A stretch of 64,000 nucleotides of DNA from Anisodus tanguticus (Eukaryota; Streptophyta; Magnoliopsida; Solanales; Solanaceae): assembly GCA_034509755.1 (NCBI GenBank), contig CM067553.1, positions 46,814,110 through 46,878,109 of the forward strand. The letters run 5' to 3'. Position numbers and translations under genes: made by a program. Under the pieces are notes generated by a model that was given only the letters and a program-made list of their open reading frames with translations, had not been told where the DNA came from and did no database searches. Shown here one piece after another: positions 11,282-22,500 of the stretch. Every line of letters begins with the position of its first letter. The first letter of the stretch is position 1.

Positions 11282-12324
11282 AATGAGACAACCAGAAAAA
11301 ATAACATAAAAAAATATTAGATTAAAGATTAGAGACTTGTATACATTAGTTGTCAGTACTCAGTAGAAAGGCGCACATGTTTAATCGGCATGAAAAAAGC
11401 TTAGTGCTAATTGAGAACAAAAAAAGAAGAGAAAAATAAATTAAGGATCCATTGCGAGTGTAAGCGTTATATGCATCTAATAACAATATACATGTGCCAT
11501 AAAGATAAGACTTCCTCATAGGAGATAATTCTAACTTTTTGTTTTTGTCGAAGAGTGAAATAACCTGAAAATGATTGGTTTTTTTTTTTTTTCGACCTTT
11601 TGTTAAGCACATGTTTAAATTGTTATCCAACTTACTCGATAAATATCAAAGAAATTTCTTATAAATATATCTAGAGGGTAATAGGACCCCGTAAAGGTTA
11701 GGTGTATTACAACAAATCCGGACAAAGGTTACGATGTAGTTAAGACATTTTCGCTAAGTATACATATACGTTTTATACACATAACAAAAATCCTTATCAA
11801 TATATATGCATAACATAAACATAAAGATGATCTAAATTTCCTTTTACCTCCTTACTATCTTCCTTTGTTGAGCATCCAAGATCTCTTTCACACAACAATA
11901 CTCTATATTACACCAGTAAACTATTGATACAAAAAACTTCTTGATCAAAGTGTCACCTACAGGGGAAAAAAGTAGTAAGCATATGAAACTCATAGCATGA
12001 ATTCTTTCCTGCAAAACATATATATTAAGATGGACTACCTATTTCGGGACTTGCTAAATGCTAACCCTAGTTTATTTTGCTTAGATAATCACTTAATTTA
12101 AAAGCCGAAAATATATATGAAGATTTTGCTTATTTCAAAACTTGCTGCATATATATTTTTACTTGACGATTAGGTTATATTTCAGATTTTGAGTAAATGT
12201 TCTCTTCCTATGAGAAGATAAAGAAGCACAATGGAGGGGTGAGTGATGTAGGAAAAAAAAATACAACCAACACTTTTATGATGTTGATATTCAGTAAGTT
12301 CAAGCATTACAAAAATTTACTTAC
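11282..12324. other. AT-rich intergenic DNA
   Basis: No gene is firmly identified. A block at about 11675-11735 (ggtaataggaccccg, ggttaggtgtattac) resembles the arms of the inverted repeat at 34093-34500. A possible exon at 12325-12397 and a continuation near 11826-12011 are described separately. Confidence 0.35.
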
Positions 12325-12397
12325 CTTAATTTGAGCCTGATGGTGGATGCGTTGTTGAAGATTATATTCTGCTTCAAGTTCCTTGACCTTCTTCTTA
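12325..12397 (-). pseudogene. Possible exon of an unidentified coiled-coil protein
   Basis: The minus strand reads KKKVKELEAEYNLQQRIHH, then QAQIK, ending in AAG|GTAAGTAA, a near-perfect donor, with a possible acceptor GACAG at 12398. A second open segment after TTTGCAG (about 12011 down to 11826) continues in phase and ends in a stop. I do not recognise the protein. It may be an exon remnant or chance. Confidence 0.25.
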
Positions 12398-12437
12398 CTG
12401 TCTATATTTTCCATATGAAAAAAGGTCCATTATATAA

Positions 12438-12509
12438 TAAAAGGCAGCCCGGTGCATTAAGCTCCCACTATGCGCAGGGTTCGGAGAAGGCCGGATCACA
12501 AGGGTTCAG
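12438..12509 (+). mobile_element. Truncated TS-like SINE
   Basis: It opens 'aaggcagcccggtgcatt' and contains 'tatgcgcagggttcgg' and 'gaaggccggatcacaagg', the typical head of tRNA-derived Solanaceae TS SINEs. It breaks off at 12509, where the TRIM at 12510 begins, so the TRIM probably inserted into it. Confidence 0.6.
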
Positions 12510-12806
12510 TGTAAAGAATGGATCTTGGGCCTAACTCAACCCCAAAAGCTAGCTTGTAGGGCGAGTATTGTCCAAGTCCATATAAGGAGTCCATGTTCCC
12601 ATTCCATTTCCGATGTGTGACTCTTAACATTCCCCGCACGCTCAGACCTCGTTAAATGGAGCGTGGACAATATAATTTGGGGGCCAACATCGGTGAACAA
12701 AGAAGTGAAATGGGTCTGACTTTGATACCATTTAAAGAATGGATCTTGGGTCTAACTCAACCCCAAAAGCTAGCTTGTAGGGTGAAGATTGTCCAAGTCC
12801 ATATAA
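12510..12806 (-). mobile_element. TRIM element, right LTR truncated
   Basis: The left LTR is 12510-12629 (tgtaaagaatgg to ctcttaaca). The core is 12630-12730 and has 'tggtatcaaagtcaga' as the PBS on the minus strand. The right LTR starts at 12731 but stops at about 12806 ('ccatataag'), where a copia fragment begins. It is the same family as 10947-11276. Confidence 0.75.
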
Positions 12807-14135
12807 GTATTACCCACCTCCGCATCCCCACTTCTCTCTTAAAAACATCTTTTATGCCCCACACATCATCAAAAATCTAATTTCTGTTAGAAAATTTGTC
12901 ACCGATAATTCAGTCTCAATTAATTTTGATTCGTTTAGATTTTCTGTAACGGACTTCCGTATCGGAAAACTCCTTACGAGATGCAATAGTGAGGGGGACC
13001 TATATCCTTTCCTACCCACGTCCGCTGCTAGTGTCACTCCTCACACAGTTCTAACAACCATATCTCCCTCAACGTGGCATAGTAGACTTGATCATCTGGG
13101 TTCTCACTTTTTTTATCTTAGAAACCGAAATTTAATCCAATGTAACAATGGGAACCCTTCTCATAGTTGCTCCTCTTGTCAGTTAGGAAAACACGTTAGA
13201 CTACCATTTACTATTTCTATGAGTACTACTTTCTCTCCCTTTGATATTATTCACATTGATTTATGGACATCTCTCATAACTAGCAATTTAGGCCACAAAT
13301 ATTATCTGATATTTTTGGATGATTTCTCTCACTTTCTTGGGGTATACCCACTCAAACTCAAATCTCAAGTGTTCTCCAAATTTGTTGAGTTTCGTACACT
13401 GGTTAAAACACAATTTGAAAAAGACATAAAATCGTTTCAATGTGATAATGATCATGAGTTTAATAATTCCTTATTTCATAAATTCTGTGCGGCTAACGAC
13501 ATGGTTTTTTGTTTCTCGTGCCCATATACGTCCCCACAAAATGGTAAAGCCGAAAGAATTCTCCGAACCATTAATAATATGATTCGTACCCTCTTTTTTC
13601 ATGCATCTCTCCATCCTACTTTTGGGTATATGCACTAAAAATGGTAGAACACATTCTCAACATTTTGCCTACCCGTGCGATTCAAAATAGGACACCCACA
13701 GAAATTCTCTATCGTCGGATCCCTACCTATAACCATCTTAGAATTTTCGGTTGTCTGTGTTACTCTAATATGACATCCACGGCTCCCCACAAATTGACAC
13801 CCAGATCTACTCCGTGCGGCTTCCTAGGTTTCCCATCAAACCATAGGGGTATTTGTGTTATGAGCTCTCCACCGACAAAATCATAATTTCTCGCCACATC
13901 ACCTTTGTTGAGTATGTTTTCCCATTTGACAACATTCAAAAATTCTGAGTCACTGATTACAAATTTCTTGATGATTCAGACACATCACCACTTGTCCACC
14001 AAGCTCTCCGTCATGCTACCACTATTCCAGCAGCAGTCAGCACTCTGTCACCACCACCTCCCGCCATTGCCGCTACCGGCGGTCTGTCAGGCAACTTTGC
14101 GTCTTTGCCACCCGCCTAGTCTCCGTCACCATCAT
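12807..14135 (+). mobile_element. Ty1-copia fragment: GAG-pre-integrase and integrase pseudogene
   Basis: Translation gives LISVRKFVTDNSVSINFDSF, then the pre-integrase HTVLTTISPSTWHSRLDHLG, a CxxC pair (SHSCSSCQLGKHVRLPF), and the integrase core: HIDLWTS, FLDDFSHF, FQCDNDHEFNN and SPQNGKAERILRTINNMI (13219-13638). Frameshifts follow ('GYMH' then stop), and the proline-rich linker ends at about 14135. There are no LTRs of its own; both edges abut TRIM LTR sequence. Confidence 0.85.
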
Positions 14136-14140
14136 CGCCG

Positions 14141-14259
14141 AATGGATTTTGGGCCTAACTTAACCCCAAAAGCTAGCTTATAGGGTGAGTATTGTCCAAG
14201 TCCATATAAAGAGTTCATGTTCATGTTCCTATTCCATTTATGATATGGGACTTTTAACA
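14141..14259 (-). mobile_element. TRIM LTR (solo or partial)
   Basis: It matches the LTR of 10947 and 12510 in order ('ggcctaacttaacccc', 'aaaagctagctta', 'gtccaagtccatataa', 'gatatgggacttttaaca'). It abuts the copia fragment on its left and has no partner on its right. Confidence 0.65.
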
Positions 14260-14990
14260 TCCAACATATAATATGATTGTTAATATATAAGCAACCTTCT
14301 GAGATGAAAAAGATAAAAAAGTATAAATAAGTTTTCCAATATTTATCAGCCAAACTATGGCCATAAATACACATATTGTCCTGAAAATAATTCAGCTGAA
14401 ATGTATGTTTTTACTTTGGATTGATTTCAATGTAAGTTTTTTAATTTCTTACTTCTAAATTCAAACTGATAAACGGAGTAGTTGTTTCAACTGCAATTAA
14501 CTATGTTTACTTTAAGAATATATATAGATAGATTTATTATGTTAACTTCCAAAAAAAAAAAAAAGAGTCCAATGTCCTTATATTATGCAGGGTTACCGAA
14601 ACGTGTCATGAATTATGCGCGGTCACCACAATTCAATTTCAAGTTTTTTACCGTGAAAGTTTAAATCTAATTCAGAATTATAAAATCCAAAAGTTATTTT
14701 TAAAAATTAGTTAACTTTGTCCAAAAATATAACACTTAGCTTCTATTTAAGATGGCACTTGAAAATTTAGTTATCAGAGTTAGTTTTTTGTCCTAAAATT
14801 ATACACGTGTCGAGATCTACTTGTGTCACTTGGTATAATCTTAAGCTAGACTATCCCTTTTTAATAATATATAGATAATTCTGCTAAAATGTTACTACTA
14901 ACTAAAATATGGTGTTTATATGTCAACTTAATAATAGGCAAATTGAGTTCGATTAGAATAAGTAATTGTTTTTCATTATTTTCAATGATA
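14260..14990. other. AT-rich intergenic DNA
   Basis: I see nothing recognisable. Confidence 0.3.
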
Positions 14991-14999
14991 TGTAGTATT

Positions 15000-15520
15000 C
15001 ATTGAGGCACGTGAGAGGACAATACATCTTTTATTTTAGAAATTTAATAACCGGCATGACACGTGATATGGTTTGGGAATGGAAGTCGAAGAAAGTAATA
15101 ATTTGCACCGATGGTATGTTCGGGTGTTGTAGCAAGCCCGGGCGGTGGTTGAACCAGGTGGCACCGAATGGTGACCGAACCTAACAACATTGAGTGAAAG
15201 ATCGAATGAGCTCAGCGCCTACCCGTTCCGGATATGACGCCAACCGTTACCATTTGCTCATTAAGTGACAATTTTATCATTTAATAGCATTTAATGAGGG
15301 AGTGATTCTTGGACATAACTGCCTTATATTGTTAGCTATATAAAGAGCTCAACCTTCACGTTGGAAGAATATCTCACTCTCACTACTTATACTCGCATTA
15401 TTACATTCAAAAGTGACCTTGCTTGTTCTTGTTACTGGCTCGGACCCGAAGCAGTTCAGCTAAGGATCAAACCAAATTATTACCTTTATCTCAATCAAGA
15501 TTACGACATTCTAGGTTAAC
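15000..15520 (+). mobile_element. Probable LTR remnant (unassigned)
   Basis: This block is GC-richer than its surroundings. It has a promoter-like TATA motif, 'ctatataaagagctcaacc' (15338-15356), followed by 'atctcactctcactacttatac' type leader sequence, which resembles the U3/R part of a gypsy LTR. No partner LTR or coding part is seen. Confidence 0.35.
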
Positions 15521-15529
15521 TATTTGCTT

Positions 15530-16500
15530 ATTATTTTCATTTACTTGTTTATTCTTAATTGTTTATCAAACTTATCTATAAATTTATTCACGTATCCTTA
15601 AAATCATCTATAAATTCAACTGTACATTTTCTGGAGTAAACAACTACGTTACTTATTGACATAATTAGTGTGTTCATAGAAGTAATAATTTTTTAAATAA
15701 CGATGCATTAAAATCAACTTGCACATAAATTAGACAACAACTTCGCGAGTGCTAGTTAGGGAAGTCCTCGTCTACACTAGTAGTTGTCTCCTTTAAAGAC
15801 TCTAGGATCGCAGGCATCATCACCAAAGTGATACACCAACAAAATCGTCTGATTCCGATAGCTAACCCTACAACCATCACCCCCAAGGCTAAATACAAGA
15901 TGTATTTTATCTGCTTTATGAGAATTGTGTATATTTTATTAAAAGAAATCACTCATCATGACCAGTAGATTTTAAAAGATTATTTCAATTAACAGTTTGT
16001 CTATTAAATTAGCTTACTTTTTCAATTTCAAACTCCAAATGTATAAATTAAATGATGAAACATATGTTCTAAAAGGGTTTTGTAACTCAAAACTTCAACT
16101 ATTATTGTGTATGTCCAAACAAATCAATAAATACAATTATAATTTATAAATTAAATTTTCAACTGTAATTTATAAGTCGTATTTATATTTTATTTTTTTA
16201 ACTCCGTTTTATGCCCTACAAAGTGTGAAATACCATTTGAATAAGGAGTTTAATGTAAAAAGGATAATTCGCTGCATTAAATTTATGCGTGAGGTTTGAA
16301 AAAGGACCGAAATACAAGCATGTATTATTCGCATCGTTAAATTATATTTCTACGGAAGGCTGTTTCCGGCTTGAAGTTAAACCATTATCCATCAATTTTA
16401 CATGTTAGTTCAATTCCTTCAACGAGAAGTTTAATGTAATTTCAATAAAAAGAAATATATTAAAAAGAAAAAGGATAACGGTGTGTAGTAGTTGCAGTTC
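15530..16500. promoter_or_regulatory. Upstream region of the cysteine desulfurase gene
   Basis: No gene is seen. Short direct repeats around 'gagtttaatgtaa' (about 16248 and 16429) recur inside intron 1 near 17600. No convincing TATA box can be chosen. Confidence 0.3.
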
Positions 16501-16512
16501 ACCCAAACGACG

Positions 16513-19500
16513 ATGATAACAACAACGCCGATGGAAGGCGCAATTCTAAAACTGCCGTATCTCCGAACTGTAAGCCGGAACCCCAATTTCACCAATCGGA
16601 GCTCCGGTTCACTCCGGTGGCGGTCCCGATACCGGCCGTTACATGTTTCAGCTTCAGCAGCATCTTCTTCTACTTCATTAGTAGATAACCCGAAAATTGG
16701 ACCCGGTTCGCTCGGGCATATTACCCGATCCGACTTTCCAATACTTCACCAGGTCCTTTATCTTGCTACTTACTACTCCCTCCCACCCATTTATATGATG
16801 TAATTTTACTTGGCATGAAGTTTAAAAAATAAAGAATGACACTTTTAAATTTTGTGATCTAATATAAATCAAAAATATTTGTGCAGTTATAGCCTTATAG
16901 GTCATCGATATTAGTAAAAGGTACTCCTCTGTTCTACAATAAGTGGTTCTTTTACTCTTAGAAAGTGCTCACCCCTAAAAAATTAGGAGTGCTTTTACTA
17001 ATTTACCCAGAAAAAAGAAAATGTAGTTAATGAATGTTAATTATTTAAGGAAGGTCAATTTTGGAATAACATGTCCCAAATATTCTTGAACTTCTAAAGA
17101 ACCACTTATTTTGGAAAAAATTAAAAGACCTAAACAACTACTTATTGTGGAACGGAGTAAGTAAAGTTTAAAGTTAAATTGTTGTCAAAGAAGCAAATGT
17201 GTCACTCTTTTTGGGAATGACTAAAAAGTAAATTGTGTCATATAAATTGGGACAGAGGGGTATATATTTATGAAAATCTGTATTAGGTAAATTTTGATTC
17301 AGTTTTTGGCGGCATTGATGATTTTTGGTGTTTTTAGTTTTTTGCAAACTCAGTTTTAAGTTTTTGGCTACTATTTACAGTAGAGTAGTAGTAACACATC
17401 CTAGTAATTACACAATATAATAATTAGGATGACCTGTTAGTTTGTGATAAGGTAATTACAGTCGCAATAATGTTACCATTATATTGTGTAATTACTAGGC
17501 TGTGTAACTGCTACTCTACTGTAAATAGTAGCCAAAAACTTAAACTGTTAGTTTGTGATAAGGTAATTACAATCGCAATAATGTTACCATTTGAATACGG
17601 AGTTTAATGTAATTTCAATAAATGAAAATATGAATTAGGTAAATTTTGATTCAGTATTTGGCGATATGGATGCTTTTTGGTGTTTTGAATATTTTGCAAA
17701 CTCGGTTTTCAAGTTTTTCTAAGGAAGTGTTTGTTTGAAATTAGTTTATGCACAAAAAGTAGTTACTTTTTTTGAAGATTCCAAATTCAGTTGTTAAAAA
17801 AAATGTTTTTTTTTGTGCAAAATGTTTTCAAAGAAGATTTTTTTCTTCTTAAAAGCTCCAAAAATTAAGTTTTGCCAAACTGTTTTTGCTAAAAACTCAA
17901 AACAGAACTGAGAATGCATGTTTCCGTATAGTCGAGCTTCTTTGGTGTTTGTCTATGTGTGTGTGCAATGTATATGCGCACACACACATAATCAGCTTAA
18001 TCAACACAACAACAACAACAACATATACAATGTAATCCCACAAGTGAGGTCTGGGGAGGGTAGGATAGGATGTACGTTGACTTGCCCCTAACTTTTGAGG
18101 GGTAGAGAGGTTATTTCCGATAGATCATCGGCACAAAACACACACATAATCAGCTTAATCACCAACTAGAATATGAATTCTCTGTATTGCTTGTTTAGCT
18201 TAATCCCCAGCTAGAATATGAATTCTCTGTATTACTTGTGTATATTGCAATTTAACTATAATTCTGGCTGATAGCTTACTGCAACCATTCTTCTTTGTCC
18301 GAGTCTAGGGCCAGCGGTGCTTTGTACATAGGCAGAGTTAAGTTCCTGTAGAAATGCTAGCATAAATTTATATATTTGAGCGACATAAACGAGCTAAGTG
18401 GAATAATCTGATACTCTCTTAGATAGGAGTTTGGACATAAGTTAGGTTTAGATTTGAAAAAAAAAGTATTATTTGAAGTTGAAGTTGAAAAGGGGTGTTT
18501 GATTAATGTTGGGTTGGAGTGGAGTTGGCAGTGTAGGATTAATATTACATGGAATGATAGCATGGTGATATTTGCAGGAGATAAATGGCTCAAAGCTTGT
18601 ATATTTGGACAATGCGGCAACTTCCCAGAAGCCAACAGCTGTAATCAAGGCTTTGCAGAATTATTATGAAGCTTACAATTCCAATGTCCACCGGGGCATT
18701 CATTATTTGAGGTACTCAGCTTGAAAAGATTTATACTCAGCATCTTTTAGTATTGCTAATAAAATCTAGAAGTTTGTTGCAATTTTATCTATCCATAAAA
18801 GGAAATTCATTTCAATTTTTCTTCAAATAGGCTTGTGGTTGGGACTTTTCTTTCATATTATCTACGTGATGGAGCTGAACAACGCTGAATAGATGCAAAA
18901 CTTTCATAGAACCAACAGACTAATTTAGGATTGAGGCATAGTTGATTGATAGACTATTTGATATGCTATATTGACTAGTTTGTATTATCATTTCGAACCT
19001 AGTGCAAAGGCGACAGATGAGTATGAGTCAGCAAGACAAAAGGTGGCAAATTTCATTAATGCCGGAGCTAGAGAAATCATTTTTACAAGAAATGCTACTG
19101 AAGCTATCAACTTAGTGGCTTACTCTTGGGGACTCTCAAACTTGAAACCAGGAGATGAGGTGTATTTTCTTTCTTCCAGAGTTTGTAATTTGTCACTTTA
19201 ATGTCTGGAGATATTTATTGGAGAGGATCCTCCAATTATGTTAATTGTATATTGCTTTAAAGAATACATATATATTGTTATCCTTTTCTTCCCATCGGGT
19301 ATTTGAAATTCGGATCCTTATTCTAACATTTTCTTAATGTTTTCTAGCAGCTGTTTACTTAGATATGGCGCTTGTATTTGACTACAAATTGCTGTCTTCT
19401 AACTTTGCAGATTATAACCACAATAGCTGAACATCACAGTGCAATTGTTCCTTGGCAAATTGTCGCTCAAAAGACTGGTGCTGTCCTGAAGTTTGTCAAT

Positions 19501-22500
19501 TTGACAGAGGATGAAGTTCCGGATCTAGGGCAATTAAGAGACATTCTCTCAAGGAGGACAAAACTTCTGGTCATGCATCATGTCTCGAATATGTTAGGTT
19601 GGTGAATAATTATTCTATCAGAGAGGTTCATCAACCACTAATTTTGATTTCCAGATAATAGAAGAATCTTGTGGACCCACAATTCAATCTCACCTTAGTT
19701 TGATGGAATGCTAGAGATTAATAACTGGCGCTCTTAGTCCAACTTGTAAAAACACTCTTTACTCTGCAGTTATATTGACCTCAAAAGGAAAAAAGTGATC
19801 AAATTGCTCTTTCCGTTGCATGAGCCACTGCTAATCATGGTGTCATTCTCAAATCTTAAAAGAACCACTGCTAATCGTAGTCAGACAGAAGCTAACAGAA
19901 ACTGTTGCAGAACAATGGATTTTTCAACTTCATATATTGATTGAAAATAGTAGAGATGAACCAAGTTTGTCTAGAATTTTCCTTGACCTAGTAAGGTCTT
20001 TTTAAGCATGGATCAATTATTGCATAAAACCTGAAGGATTTGTTCTATATCAGGTTTCTCTTGACTACACCTGCTTTTAAAATTTTCAAGTTTGTGGCAC
20101 TCTCTGATTTAGCTGATATTCTCAAAAGAATTCTTCATTTTGATTATCCTTTTTTCTGTTGCTTAACTGAAAGTTGATTGGGAACAGAGTTCTGTCTGAT
20201 ATATTGAAACTCTGGGAGGGGTTGACACTTTATTTATCATTTTCTATTGCTCTTGGCGAACTTGGTGACAAAATAATAGAAGTAAGCAAACAAGTAATTC
20301 ATACACTTGACCTGTGAAAAAAAGAAAATGGAAGTCAGCAAGTACATTCATGATAGGACTAGACCCCGGGGAGGGGAGGTGGAGATCATCTGCCCGAACA
20401 TATTTTCTGTCTTAGTGATCTCTCAAATTCCTGCCTTCAAATCAGATGCTTCTTTCTGTACGAGGGAATTCTATCGCGTGGATCTTCAATCTGGGGTTAA
20501 TTCTTGCAATTGGTGACGAGCTTAGTTTCAGTATCATAGGTTCTGATGGTCGAACTTATATAATGCATTCCCTAATATAAACTATTGTGATCCTAATGTC
20601 TAAACATAGTACTCTCTAGACAATGCAACCTAATGGATAACAGTCACTTCTATTGGTGCATGTTTTAGAATTTATTTGTGAGGCCAACTGTGGATATCCC
20701 TGACAAGGTTGGAGTGGCCTCCGTGGCGGGAAAGATGAGGGAAGCAAGACTGAGATGGTTCCAGGCACGTGAGGAGGAGGTGCGAGGATGTGCCAGTTAT
20801 GAGGTGTGAGAGGCTGGCGATAGCAGGAGTTGGGAGAGGTAGAGGTAGGCCGAAGAAGAACTAGGGGAGGTGATTCGACAAGATATGACACAACTTCAGC
20901 TTTCTGAGGACATGACCTTAGATAAGAAGATTTGGAGGTCAAGTATTAGGGTAGAAGGTTAGTAGGTAGTTGAGTAATGTCGCATTCTGTGTAGGAGAGG
21001 TAGGGGGCTAGCCTCATCTTCTCCTTTCTTAGTAGTATTATCTAGGTATCGCATAGTTCTTTACACTTCAGTGTGTATTATTATTTGTTGCTTCATCTGT
21101 TTTGTATCTTGATATTTTGCTGTCTTATTTTTCTTATAATCCTGCATCGGTTACGTTTCTTTTGAGCCGAGGGTCTATGGGAAACAACCTCTCTACCCCA
21201 TGAAGATAGGGGTAAGGTCTGCGTACATCCTATCCTACCCTCCCCAAACCCCACTTTTGTGGGAATACACTGCGTATGTTGTTGTAACTGTGGATATCCC
21301 GTGGCTTAAATTTCAATCTGCTCATTGTAATTTGAATAACAAATCAGAATACACTTTCTATTTGTGCATTTGCTTTCCCATATTCTATTTATCCGTTTCT
21401 TGTCCATTGGTCTCTTCTTAGTGCTAGCCCCATTTTATATGCAGCTTCTGTTCTTCCAATGGATGAAGTCATAAGTTGGGCACATGATGTTGGAGCAAAA
21501 GTGCTTGTAGATGCTTGTCAAAGTGTTCCACACATGGTCGTCGATGTTAAGAATCTAGACACTGATTTTCTTGTTGGTTCCTCTCATAAGGTGAGGACAA
21601 TACCATGTAACTATATATGTGGTTCTCCATTGAGTATTTGAAATTGAGGATAAGCATGCTTCAGATGTGTGGGCCTACAGGCGTTGGATTCTTGTATGGC
21701 AAGAGCGAGATCCTTTCTGGCATGCCTCCATTCCTTGGTATGTAACTTTTCCTTAAACTTTATTCTCAAAAGAAAATCAAAGCCAAGTACATTTTTGACA
21801 TTCTGCTTTGTGCTTGATACATCTCATGCCATGTGTAGAAGGATTTAACATATTTAACGGTGGTTTCAGTCAAGCTGGTTCTTAAGTTGTGTTCTTGTCC
21901 CTTGAATTACAGGTGGTGGTGAAATGATAGCTGATGTATATTTGGATCATTCCACTTATGCTGAACCTCCTTCTAGGTTTGTTGCTCTTTCCGTTGTTCC
22001 TATTAGAATTTTCTGGCGATTCTTTGACAACTATTTAGCTGTTCTTTTGTCCATTCAAGCTAAACTTCATCCAATGCCTGCCTTGAGCCATAATCCCGAA
22101 TCTTATTCACTTGTTATGATTTTAGTGTCTCTACTTGTCCATTTTCATCATCTCTAGATATTAATACCATTACATCTAACCTCAAGCTGTGTTTCTTGGT
22201 TCCTTTTCTTGCTCCATTTATATTGAATAGAATATGGTCCTCCAAATATAATAGCACTTGTCGCTTCCATCATCAATGATAGATCAACTTGAAAACTTCA
22301 TCTTCCCTTCATTGTCATTGGTTCTTATTACCGTTGGGGACAACTTGATTCTGTGATTTAGATTTATGCAAAGACGCCCACACTTCTCAGAGCTATTCAT
22401 CCTCATCATCATTTCTGAGCATTATACAATGTTTGTACGTCTTAGTTTTTCTCCTATATAAATTTTCCCCTTTTGGGCTTGAAGAGTGTTTTAAATTCTA

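Noticed and set aside
16492..16512. Start of the cysteine desulfurase at 16492
   Set aside because: That codon is TTG; the first in-frame ATG is at 16513.
20616..20942. 108-codon minus-strand frame in intron 4 of the cysteine desulfurase gene
   Set aside because: It is the antisense of the RT C-terminal region of a plus-strand LINE with TSDs.
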